From Aurelia coerulea (taxonomy: Eukaryota; Cnidaria; Scyphozoa; Semaeostomeae; Ulmaridae), in assembly GCA_039566865.1 (NCBI GenBank), contig CM076944.1, positions 7,090,501-7,154,500 of the forward strand: a stretch of DNA of 64,000 nucleotides. Reading direction: 5' to 3'. Shown piece after piece: positions 23,180 to 35,300 of this stretch. A program made the position numbers and the translations under genes. The number at the start of each line of letters is the position of its first letter. Positions within the stretch are counted from its first letter, which is position 1. The notes beneath the pieces were generated by a model. It ran no database searches. It was not told the DNA's origin and saw only the letters and a list, made by a program, of their open reading frames with translations.

Positions 23180-23500
23180 GGTGCGCGTATTTTTTTAAGA
23201 AGCTAAGAATTTGTGCCAGTACTGAAAGTTTCTTAAAATAATCAGATTTTGAGTACTCAGAGTTTCTTACGAGTTTCTTAGAGGTTCCACAACAATCTTC
23301 ATGTTAACTACTTGTGCCCTCGTGAACATTTCAAAACAATGTTTTCAAGCCTTTCCCATATTTAGACATTACTCAAATACCTTACGAATAATATGATGCA
23401 GGAAACAAGTGAAAGTAAAGTAAAAATATGTCAAGGATTTCCTTTATCAAAGTAAATAGTTTCTTAACTTATATTTTCTTATCTTGGCTAGATTTTGGGT
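23180..23500. repeat. TATAAGAAAC-type repeat, uninterrupted copy
   Basis: It contains ttcttaaaataatcagatttt, gagtttcttagaggttcc and ctcgtgaacatttcaaaac without the insertion present at 10541-10938. The trailing tttcctttatcaaagtaaatag matches 12170-12200. Confidence 0.55.
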
Positions 23501-23509
23501 AGGGGTCTG

Positions 23510-23775
23510 CTGCGAGCATATTCAAAATGGTACCGTTGGCCAGACCAATTTTACGAAAATGGCACCCTTGGCTAGACCAATTTTAACCATTTCTGGACAA
23601 ATATTGTCAAATTTGTACAAAATATGATATCATGACCGTTCGCTGGACCAATATTGTCGAAAGTGATACCCTTGGCTAGACCGTTGCTAGGCCAAAATTG
23701 CTGCAAAGTATACCCTTCGCTAGGTCGGAAGTATCTTAAACTAGGGGGGGGGGGGGGCACAACGCCCCGAGTTAC
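23510..23775. repeat. Array of TTGGCTAGACCAATTTT repeats with G-tract
   Basis: Short imperfect repeats (tacccttggctagaccaattttnacgaaaatg) end in a 15-nt G run. It is closely related to 27183-27525 and is probably a degraded G-tract TIR element. Confidence 0.5.
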
Positions 23776-24180
23776 CTTTTTCATTAGGCTAAAGAGGCAC
23801 TGCCTGAAGGGAAAAGTGCATTCTTCATTATTACAAAATCATTGGGGGCACGTGCCCCTGGTGGCCCCCGGTAACCGGTTCCTGCATCTCTGATTATGGT
23901 AAATGAACGTTTTAACGATGACACAAATCTAGCCACAAAACTTGAGTCGCATATTTTCACTTTATTTTCACTCATTTTCTGTATCATATTACTCAGAAGG
24001 TACTCGAGACAGATGTAGAAATTAAAAAGGCTTGAAAAAGCTTTGTTTTGAAATATTCACGAGGGTACAAAGAATGAAGATTGTTATGGAACCTTAGCCT
24101 GCGTACAGACTATGGGACCTTGGAAGAAACTCATAAGCAACTCTACTCCAAATGTGATAATTTTGAACAACTTTCAGTAC

Positions 24181-24606
24181 ACGTATCTTTTTTATAAGAA
24201 ACCGCTTATAGGAAACGGTAGGCTCAATTTTTCGAAAGTTAAGAAACAACGCTACCTGAATTGAAAAAGCTAAGAAACCTTTGTAATTTACTCTCCTATC
24301 GCACTCAAAAATGTTTCATATTGTACAGTTGTAGCAACTGTTTGGATATTATTTTGAGTGCGAATTATGTTATTCACTGTTTTGAGATCTTACTAAGTAA
24401 TTTAGGAGCCTTTTAGACAAAACAAAATTACCTTCACACTTGCGCCATTAATAATATAAGAAACACTTAAGAAACTTTTCGTAGCAAAATGACCCAAACT
24501 TTAAGAAGCTGCCTACCAGCCCCGGACCTTAGTTTCTTGTAAAAAAAATGACAGTTCTTGCTCAAAGTCTTAGTTAGTAACTTGTGAAAAAATTCGTGTA
24601 CATATC
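24181..24606. mobile_element. TATAAGAAAC element, type 2
   Basis: The inverted ends are ACGTATCTTTTTTATAAGAAAC and GTTTCTT...AAAAAATTCGTGTA. The interior has aaaccgcttataggaaac, ttgagtgcgaatt and ttactaagtaatttagg. The copy at 26488-26875 is in the opposite orientation. Confidence 0.6.
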
Positions 24607-24939
24607 CTTTGAAGATTTCTTGGTTCTTTGCAGATCTCCTCTAGCTACTCATTGCAAAGTTCTTTTGTGTTCTTTTTTGTGTTCAATTTTTTCAATTTTC
24701 ATGATGATAACTTGCAACACTTTACAGGAGCATCGTTGTACTTTAAAATAAATAGATTAATTATAACAGCAGCGAAAGGACCAATCTAAGTATGTAGTAA
24801 CAGAAATACAGCAATAAACTAAATATAAAATGTAAAATGTAAAATGTGAAATGAATATAACTAATTTCAGCTATACATGGTGCTAACTGTCTTTAGTCAT
24901 TGACGTAGGAATGGGAAAGGGGTAGTGGTTATATGCAAC

Positions 24940-25300
24940 TGGCATTATCATCTGAACTTAATGCAATAGACCTTTTTATGAAACCTGCTACCCATTTATT
25001 TTTCTGCAGGTTCTCACATGACACCATGTAAATAGATTTTTGTTCGGGCGTGAGAAGCTTCAAATTTATAACAGAACTGTCAATTTTATCTTACAGTCCA
25101 TTTCATAAACTGTGGTATTTAGGGCAGGTAGTCATGAAATGTTGTTCATCTTCAACGCTGGTTTTATTACAAAGGCACGTTCTGTCCTTGACTGGCAAAG
25201 TATCTCTCAGACCGACCTCGATGCGCAGTTTATGATCGCTACATCGCAATTTTGCAAAGCACCTTCTGAGTAGCCTGCGTGCAAACTCTAGTGATTCCTT
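24940..25300 (-). pseudogene. LINE C-terminal Cys/His region remnant
   Basis: The minus strand encodes SDHKLRIEVGLRDTLPVKDR followed by TCLCNKTSVEDEQHFMTTCP and KYHSL, the Cys-Cys-His-Cys region after the reverse transcriptase in some animal non-LTR retrotransposons. A stop follows. A TAGCCTGCGTGCAAAC end fragment lies at 25276. No intact ORF remains. Confidence 0.6.
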
Positions 25301-25872
25301 GAAGAGAAGTGAGGTTCCTCCTTCTGAGCGACTTGTCGGTTAATTTAGTATAAGCTTCACGCTGAAAGTGTCCTTTAAAAGTTGCACGGGCTACCATCTC
25401 CTACCTCCGTGGTTAAAATTGATATCCCCCCTTATATGGTTTTTTGATTGTCTGACTTTCATTGCCGCAACCATTGACTTTCAAAGAAACAGTCATATTT
25501 ACAGAGCAATGAAAATCCCTTATTCTTTTATTATTTGCATGAGAATTACACATCAACTGACACTGACATCTACTATCATTTCTTTGCAGAGTTGAAATCT
25601 GGCATGTCTTGGAAGTTCAGACGGTTGAATCTCATCACTCAAACCTGACCTGCTGTAAGCAAAGACTATTTGGTTGATAATTTCATGAAAACATCTACGC
25701 GTTATCTGATAAGGTTACGATCTGAAGATCTACACTGCAGAGAGGATAAGGCTCACGAGTTGTTAAATATCCAATTAGTTGTTTGTTGTGGTCATCAGAG
25801 AGACGCCATTCAATTGAAGCACTGCTCTTCAAGAGTTGAAGTATCAAACACTATACCAGAAACTGCTTGAAA

Positions 25873-26325
25873 ATGGGCGATGAAATGCTGAGTTCGCGTA
25901 GGATTGTTGTAGCTCTGTTTGCGTGTTGTTTTTCGTGCACTATTTTCGAATCAACGTCAGCTCAAAGTTTATCACAGATTTCAAATTCTGCTGGAACGAA
26001 GACATTCCTTGATAGTATTTTCATACAGTATGGGGAAAATAATGGAACAGTGATAAGGCCACAACGGTTTAAAGACATGTTGAAGCAATTATCAATTGGC
26101 AATGTGTACATAGAGAGACTGGATAAGTTTTGTTTATACAAAGGCGTGCACCAAGGCATCAAACAGGTACCGAAGAAATCTGATGGGGCTGTAAAACAAG
26201 GACAGAAAATTGCAGATGGAGGGAAAGAACATACTCGCCAAAGGAGATCAGGGGACCATGGAAAAGAAAATAACGAGAAACAGAGTCCCAAACATCAGAA
26301 ACACATCAAAAGCCATTACCAAAAG
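25873..26325 (+). CDS. ZIP transporter exon 1: signal peptide and ectodomain
   Basis: 151 codons, ending phase 0 at donor GTATAT. It encodes [20 protein letters not shown], a hydrophobic signal core, then [20 protein letters not shown], resembling the first ectodomain helix of LIV-1 ZIPs (RYGENGTLS-type). A basic, low-complexity Lys/His/Gln-rich tail with RQRRSG follows; a furin-type cleavage there is only a possibility. Confidence 0.9.
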
Positions 26326-29300
26326 GTATATTTCATTTTTTCAATTTAAATTATTTAGACACGATGCCCCTTCAGCTATTAATATAACAAAAAATATACA
26401 GTTCTATTAATCAAGATTATCTATAAACAAAAAGGAAAACATCGAAGGCTAATCGTTGCTGTTCTTCCAGGGAGTCGTGTTTGAAATACACTCATTTTTT
26501 CTATAAGAAAATAAGGTCCGGGGCTGGTAGGCAGTTTCCTAAATTTTTGGGCCATTTTGCTACCAAAAGTTTCTTACGTGTTTCTTATATTTTCAATGCC
26601 GGAAGTGTAGAGTTGATTTTGTCTTACCTAAAGGGCTCCCAAATTACTTAGTAAGATCTCAAAACAAGTAAACAACATGATTCGCACTCATAAAAATACC
26701 CAAACAGTTGCTTTAACTGTACAATGTCAAAATATTTTTGAGTGCGATTGGAAAATTAAAACTGAAAATTAGAGAAGTTTCTTAGCTTTTTCAATTCAGG
26801 TAGGGTTGTTTCTTAGCTTTCGAAAAATTGGGCCTACCGTTTCTTATAAGCGATTTCTTATAAAAAAGTGAGTGTAGCTTTCAGCTCATCAAACGTACTT
26901 TTAGTTGTTTTTTGAATCGGCACAAGGTAGGAATCTCCCTGATACTTATAGGGATTTCATTCCAGACCTTAAGAGCTGAATAGTTTTTTGGCATTCTCCA
27001 GATTGCACCTTGGAATCTGAAGATCTCTACAGAATCGCGTCGTATAACTGGAGTTTTGGGATCTTTGTTGAAATTTGTTCCAGAGACTTTCTGGGCTGAG
27101 TCTGTTTGTGGTCTGTTCATGAGCTTATAGGCCATAACTGCACGATGAAACCTGACAAGTTGTCCAACATGAAAGCATCTTCAAAAGGGTACCGTTGGCT
27201 AGACTAATTTTTACGAAAATGATACCCTTGGCTAGACCAATTTTTGACGATTGTCTGAACCAATTTTTACGAAAATGGTACCCTTGGCTAGACCAATTTT
27301 GACCATTTCCTCGACCAATATTGTCAAATTTGTGCCAAATATGATATCATGACCGTTCGCTAGACCAATACTTTCAAGAATGATACCCTTGGCTAGACCG
27401 TTACTGGCCAAAATTGCAAAAAAGTATACCCTTGGCTAGACTAGAAGTCCGAAAAAGTATACCCTTGCTCGCGGCACATCCCCAGGTACCTTTACTATGG
27501 AAGAACCCCCCCCCCCCGTGATTTTTCTTTTATTTTGAAGACGTAGAGTTGAATGGGCTCCTTTCTTGAATTTAAGAGGCTACCCTAAATAACTGCATGT
27601 GGTGCATATCGCATGTGACTTTCTACTATAGCACGATATATACATTGCTTAACTGACATTGTGAAAGGATGTTTGTCAACTTTTTTAAAGATAGATTTTT
27701 CAAACTTTTTTAGAAATAGAGATAAAAAGTTTTACTTATACATACTTAGAATATTAAAGTATTTATGTATGTATGTAAAATTTGCCATCAAAATCAAAAA
27801 TTAAGTCTATTATGAAATATTTGGAAGAAAAAGAGATATCTAATTACATGAGTTTAATTACATGTGTACGATATACCGATATAAAGGTTAAAATATAATT
27901 TAAAAAACGCCCCCAGGTTAAAATGGCAAGGATAGCATTAAAAGGTCAGTGCGGCCTTCTTTCCATAATGGTCCCTCCAGAGGTGTCATTGAAAGGAAAA
28001 TTTTCAGTTTTTGTGTCAAATCTTTGTAGCTTTTGGAATTTTAGTAACATACATAGGGGCTGTTTTCTTGATTTTGTGGTCTTTAAAGAATTTGTCCTTG
28101 ATCTTATGTTTAAAACTGTTAACGTTCTCCGCAGATTTTAGGTCAGGGTGTAGAAAGGAGAGACCACTTTGTCCTGTGTTACTCTTTCGAAAAGGTTGAT
28201 TTAAATTGTTTTTAGATCTTCGAGTGATTCGGCTCTGGCCAGCTGGTAAGAGTATCTCCGACATATGGGATGGGGCTGAGTTATCAAAAAAATTGAAAAC
28301 GTTCCTAGCAATGGGCTCCTTTGAAGCTGCATTCACATTTGAAATAGACACATCGGGACGAAATTCATATGAGGGGGGGGGGGGGGGCTGAAAGGAGATC
28401 AAAAATGGTGCTCAGTGGTCTTGCTCCCGGGAAACTTTTTGTGACCATGCCATTTAGATAATTGGAAAACGCTCCATTGTGAAGAATTCTCCATTAAAAG
28501 GAGCAGCAGATTGCGACTAACGGGAGGCTTTGCCAGGGAAATTTTGAAAATAGGACTTCAGAAATGGATCGTTTTTTAGTTACATGAAACTTCCGATAAC
28601 TCCCTCAAGCCTTCATTTGTTTTTGAATCTTCATTTCCATATGCTTGACTTTCACAGCCCTTTCAGTAAAAGGGAGCAACTTTTATCAAATAGTGGGTTC
28701 CCCGGCCCCCTTCCAACGGGCCTGTTAAACATTTTTATTGCCATCCAAGCAAGACCATCGTCTCCCAAGTAAGGTTTGTGTGTCACGAAACGCGAGCCTT
28801 ATATGGGTTGCGTCAAACATGTGCTTGAAGTGTGAATTCAGTTTCATGCTGGAAGAACAGGCAACTTGGCAAAATTTCATACCGTCAAGTAGCGGTTACT
28901 GCGGTTACTTCGATTACATTTTTAAATTTTTTCTGCGGTATAGCATTTGCAGGCCCATAGTGCCGAGAGACCTCGTGGAGCCTATGGCACTTTTTAGAAG
29001 ATTTCAACCATGGCGTCTATACGATATCGTCTCGAAAAACAAGAGAAACGCCCTTTTAGCACCCTTTCTGTCAATCAATTGCTGCCAATTGGAGGCAATC
29101 TGCATACGGGATGCTGACAGGACCATATGATAAAGATATCAGAAGCAAGATAAGGGCCAGGGCCAGGGCCAGCTAGATAAACTAGTCACAGCACTGGCAG
29201 TAGGAAACGCTGAATTTAGAAAAAGCTTTATGTATGATACATCGAGTTATTCCTATCCTAAAATATACTTTCGTTCGTGATATATCGACTTGTTTTCCCT

Positions 29301-32300
29301 GTGTCTTGTGTCTACTGATGTGTCTACCTCTCCTGCGAATGCACCATTTTAATCCGACGAACGAAGTGATATTTTAGCATTGGAATAACTCGAGTATCAT
29401 ACATAAAGCTTTTTCTAAGTTTCCTACCACCCGTGGTTTTCTCAGATTCCCTTAGCGGAAGAGGACGAATGTCTTGACGTAATCCATGACGATATTCTGA
29501 ATAGGTTGTAGAAAGCCGCGAAGGAAAATTCCAATAGTCAAAGCGTATTATATTAGCGATGGGGTTTTGATGTGGCTACCATTATCTTGTCTTTTTGGCT
29601 GATGTGGGTTGGTCGCCATCATTGAAGTTCCAGTTTCTCCAGCTGCTTGAAATGGTACAAGAACAGTATGGGGTCCACAGAATTTTCCCTTATATGGCAC
29701 TCTAAGAGTGGCATTTTTGTGATAGGACTGAGATTTTAATTCACTGGGAATGGGACTGGGACTGGAAATACGAATGGCAATAGAAGCGGTCGTCCCCAGG
29801 GCCTTTTGTCATAATGGAACACGTTTTTTTTTTATAAGAAACTTGGATCAGCACTTAGTACTAAAAGTTTCTTAATTTCGCATGAAAATTTCGGCGTTTT
29901 AGTAGTAAAAGTTTCTTAATTAGTTTCTTATTCTTTTGGGCCTAAAATTGCGGTATTATTCAAAGGTGAGTTTTCTTCTCGACAAAAGGCTTCCATTTTG
30001 CATTGACATTGTCATCAAGAAGAAGCCATGCACAGCAAGGCAAAAATTTGCCAATTTTGCAGTTAAAAGTCAAGAAAAGACGAAGGTACCTTTGTTAGAG
30101 AGACATAGAATAAGAGAGACATACAGAAATAAAGTTTTAGAGTTTCTTAACTGTTCTTGAGCGTAGTACTAGAGTTTCTTAAATTTTTGGTCATCGTAGT
30201 ACTAGTTTCTTATAAACCAGTTTCTTATTAAAAAAAAACGTGTATTGGGACGAAGGCGAAAATTTTTCAGCAAAAAGACATTTCTAACCTACCCTGGTTG
30301 CTATGTGGGTCTGTCTTCCACGTTTCACCCAGGGTTCTGTGAACCAGCCACTAGAAATGCGTTAAAAATGAACTCAAAACATGCTTTTTCGGATTTTTCC
30401 CAATTCTAACGTGAACTAAGCCACATCGTATTGGAACTAAGCCGTATGTGAACATCTTATCATATATAAGGAACTAACCAGCCTGATTTGAAAATTTAGG
30501 ATTTCTTCTATGCAGGGACTTACTGTAGCAAAGTGTTACAAAGAAGCCTAAAGTCTGTTACAAATTTGATGTCACATGAGATTTGCGACAACGCAGAATT
30601 AGTCACGCAAACGACCTGAACTGTTTTTATTCGCGGACATTTTCATGTGGCAGCTGATTTGAGGGAGTCTTTAGTTCAAAATCACTTGCAATAGTTACTC
30701 ATCTCGACTGAAGAAAATCGTTATGAGATTGTGGAACTCCAAACAAGAGCCTTTCATTTCATCACAGCATAGTCATAAGCCTTGACAGGGGTATTAGGTT
30801 TGGCTTACTTTTGTGATTTCTGTCATTAACAATGTCACTGTACTGGTTTTGTGAGATATTAAGTCATAGCCCTCCATTTGCCATAGAAAATCCTAATCCT
30901 GAGTCACTATGTCCTGAGCTTTAACATGGACACGTAGATCCCAAATCTGTTTTTCTGTAGTCCCTTTATTGCAAAGTAATCCTTTGCCACCTTTGTACAC
31001 CTTCTATGTTCTCCTATCAAATTTCAGTAGACCTTGCCTCTTTTAATTGCTCGCAGAGAGCAGGGGAGCACAGGTATTTCACTAACTGGAGAACAAGGAG
31101 TGGCGAGAGGTTTTCCGTTAGATCCCATAAATTGTGGAGGAATGTCGAACTGTGGGGCCTCATGTCATGAGCGTATATCCATGGGTGGTTAAACGCCGCA
31201 GTTGTGCTTTGCCACATCTCTGTTCTTTTGCAGATGAAAGCATTATTTACTACTACGGAGGAGCTAGCGCAAAGAAAATGAAAGACCTCCTCCGCAGACA
31301 TATTTTTTCCTCCGCAGTAGGATGTATGCTGAAACACAACTGCAGTGTCTAACATCAGCCCTTTTCACTCGAGAAGACGAACAAATTTTCTGGACCGACA
31401 GTTGCTTGTTTGGTATGAATTTAAGTCAGACTTTTGACGACGACAAATTTTCTTCGATAAATCGTCTGGCTAGACGAACAAATAAATGGACGAAATCAGA
31501 CGACTTGTATTTACAGTAAATAGTTTTGTCCGTCCAATACTCATACCAGACGACTTTTCTTTTCAAAACGGTTTGTCGTCCGGACGTATTTTTCTTTTAA
31601 TAAGAACTGGGTTAATTCACGCAAAACTTTTTTCCGTTTTGAATTTTATGTTCTGTTCACTTTGAAGCTTGTGCTTGACCAATAGTTTGACATAAAGGGT
31701 AAATTTTCATCCAGGGGTAAGTTATAGCAGTATGGCCAGTGGTAGCTTACTTGAGTACCACTATGAAGGTTGGTGATTCGAGTTCCCGCCTTGTCGAACC
31801 TGCTACAAAACGAGGAGAGTCGCCAATTCCCTGTAATTCCAGAATGAAGGAAGGGGTGGGGTCACATCGAGAGGATTGACCAGGACATTGTTTCTCTAAG
31901 CTTGGCTTTTCAATGATTGAAAAGCCAAGCTTATCGAAACATCAATGTCTCGAAACGACCTTCGGATGCTTGTTAGAAATATAGAGAAAACGAGGATAGA
32001 GACAGGGTCAATTTGTCTGCAATGGTATTGTCTAAATCGAAGCAAGTTTTAATTTAGCTTTATATCCCTTTTCAAAACATGTCAAGCTGACGTTCTGACA
32101 GTTGAAAACCAGAGGAATTTTTTAAAAATTTACTTGCAAACACTTTCAAGAAGGGCAAAGACCGTCCCTTTGCATCCTGTAAATAAACCTACACTGGCCA
32201 CCAAATCCCCTTTATGTTGATCTTGTTGATCGAGTTTTCCATGTTATTAGTGTTAGTTCTCATCACTATTAATGTCATGCTTTGCAATGTTTGTTTGTGC

Positions 32301-35300
32301 TTTGATCATTCGGGTAAGGTAACTTTCTCACCACAAAATTGTGTCATCAGCCAGTACCCGCACATGTTTATGTTTGTATTTGTAATAAATAAACGCCCAT
32401 GCAATAACCGAAGAGTAATTCAGCTGACCATAAGCGATAGGACACCATGTGTGTATCAGTATCAGTGATAGATTTTATCAATAGTGAGCCATTGTATGTG
32501 TTTAAAATTTATTGGGTGTTGAGCTACTGGGGGGTCCAAAAAGTGTACTCCCATTTAAAGAATCACCAAAACTTGATTACCGACTCTATCATAAAATTTC
32601 CTTTTGATCTCCCTTGTTGATGACCCAAATATGTTTACAGATGATAAAATAGAGAAATAGGTGAGCACCTCTTTTTTCAGTAATTTTTTTAAAAAGTCGG
32701 CTGAAAGTATTTCCAGCCACTTAAAGCTAATTTAAGCCCACATACATGCCGCCTCCAGGCATGGGACCCTTAGTTTAAAGTCACCTCTGAGAGTTTGACC
32801 TCACTCGACTGAGCTTAACTTCAGTCACCTAACGGAAACTGTTTGTATAAGCCGCTCGGCCACTCACCCCACGTGAGCCACGTGAGCACCTCTTTCAGAA
32901 TCTTTCAGGTGCTCTTTCAGGTGAGCACCTCTTTCAGAATCATAAGCCCAGAATTCAGAAATACGACTGTGCGTGTGGCGGGTTTTAGGAAACTGCAAAA
33001 AAGTGCAAAATTTATGAGAATTTTAAGAAACTCTCAGCACATGGTCAAATTCTTATTTTCAATTTCTTACTTTACAAAAAATTTACAGTACTGTGACAAA
33101 ACTTATGAGCGGTATATATGCAGTTGTTTTCATTTCAGTGCTTTTCAACGAAAGACCTTCTTCATAAACACAGCCTGAATGAAACAGACTCAATCACAAG
33201 AGCTACATTTCTCAAGATCTGCCCAGCCCTTGTAGAACAGATCAATGGCGGATTCTGTGTGCATAGGCATAATTGTTCTGAAAAGCCGTACTATCTCAAT
33301 ATTGTGGTCGATCGCAAGATGGGTGAGCCTTGTAAAATCTAACCTCTGTTTTTCCTGAAAGGTGACGTGAAGCGAAATTTTTTATTGACGCAAATGAATG
33401 GCACTGCGATTGATAATGTTGTCGTTTAAATTTATTTCCTATCTCATTTTATTTTTGGGTTATCTACAACTTTGTGGGATTGGCTGATGACGTCATTTTG
33501 TTTGCAAAATATAAAGAAAGTATACAAGAATCAATATATTTCCAAGAAGACATCTTATCAGAAAAATTCAATTACCTTGCCTCTCTAAATATCATATCAA
33601 TTGGTTAAACAGTTTATATTCCATTTATTTAGCTCTGCTGAAAAATTCCTTCCAACTGTAACCTTTCAAAGATAAGATACAGCTATATTTCTGCATACTA
33701 CCTTGGTAATTTGCAAACAAAATGACGTCATCAGCTGATACTTCAATTCACTGGACAGCTCGAAAACGAAATGAGATATCAAAAAAATTTAACCAGCATT
33801 TCTCATCATTCAATAGCGCTATTCATTTGCATCAATAAGAATTTTCGCTTCAGGCCACCTTGAAGTCCTGACCTTGTTTTGTGGGTGTTAAATGTTTTTC
33901 GAGAAATGTTCATGCTTTCGTCAAAGTATGGTTGACGGAAGCCAACAAAGAGATTAGTATCCTGATCGTAATGCTGCTCCTAGTTTGCATAAACCTCCGA
34001 CATTTTCACAAACGCTTATTGTTTGCACGTTCGCTACCAACTAGCCTTAGTTTGTATTGTAGTTTTCGCTGCTACATTATTTTCTTCTCTTCCCTAGCAC
34101 TGCGGACAGTCTTTTCTCAGATGCTCCCCCCCCCCCAGGGAGACACTTGCCCAGATGTGGTTCACGATCTGCCACCCAATGTTTAAAAACAGATCCGTTC
34201 CTTATGCCAATATTTCAAAAATGTGTACCCGACCTGATACCAATTTTTCAAAAAGGGCCTATTCATTCGTAATGGCACATCCGTTGTACCCAAAATTTAC
34301 ATTGTACCCCCCCGGGAGGTTTTCCTGCATGGTAGATAGGACATTGTTATTGCTTCCTTCTTTCGATGCGCTTCTTAATTCCCAATTTGTAAAAAGAAGA
34401 ACAGCCCTTCTTTCGCAGTGCGCTTCTATAGGCATTGAGTGAATGGTAAAAAGCGATTCTCTGCTGGGGGTCTGTCTGCTTTCAGTGTGATTATCATGTT
34501 TTCATGTGATTTAGACAGTTGTTGTTGTTGAATCCAAAAAGACGGAACTCATTTTGATTTCTAATACGGCAATGTAGTGGCAAGTAAAAGTCTGTCATTC
34601 TTCTGGTTTATGGTTTAGAAATTTGATGACGTCACAGACCCACATTGAATAAATGCCGATTGATCTATTTTAGTTTCTACAGTAATTGGAGGAAGATTAC
34701 TGCGTTTGAAAGCTATGTAGCCTTTTTTGTGATGAGTACTGCAAAGTCATGGAAAAAAACATTACCGCCCTCTTTTTTTGTACTAGAGTTTCAAAAGTTT
34801 TGCCGTTTAATGTTTAAGCTCTTTCAAACGGACTGTTTGGACGCGACCGTTTTTTGTTGAGTGTCAGAGAACGTGTAAACGGGCGAATCCAGCCTATAGT
34901 ATCAACTCAAACGGAACCTCTTTATCAATTCTACGAGCCTCCTATTCATCTGACGCACTGTGCAGTAGGTGTTGAAACAAAGGAATTCCTTTGCAGCACA
35001 AGACAGAGTGTTTCCGTGTAAATAGAACCCCCAATCCAATATGAAATGAAAACGGTGTCGTGTAAACAGAAACATTACTGTATCGGGTTGCCACCCTCAA
35101 TCCCATATGAAATGAAAACGGTATCGTGTAAACGGCGCCTAAGTTAACCTCATTGGCCTTGTCATTCCCAAATGAGCTATAGATTGTTTCAATTTGTTGA
35201 TAATTATCGATTGAGAAAATCAGCGAACATACTTTTGACTTCCCCAGTATGACACCATTCATTTTTGTTTCAGTTTGGGTTTATGGATTTCTAGCCATCA

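Larger units (their letters stand above)
10310..25872. other. Intergenic region between WDR60-like gene and ZIP gene
   Basis: About 15.6 kb with no exon chain I can defend. It is a mosaic of the TIR elements and LINE fragments listed separately. Stretches at about 11040-12170, 13170-14430, 15510-16200, 16550-17130, 19130-20320 and 21220-22600 show no feature I recognise. Confidence 0.6.
26326..33138 (+). other. ZIP intron 1
   Basis: 6.8 kb. It holds TIR elements (26488-26875, 29819-30244, 31181-31356), LINE remnants (26881-27178, 28016-28260), a G-tract repeat array, a pol III-like box pair, a hairpin, and an inverted SINE copy near 32660. Stretches at 28400-29780 and 31960-32640 show nothing recognised. 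Confidence 0.7.

Noticed and set aside
31728..31830. A true tRNA gene
   Set aside because: Box-like motifs are present but I could not form acceptor, D, anticodon and T stems by eye.
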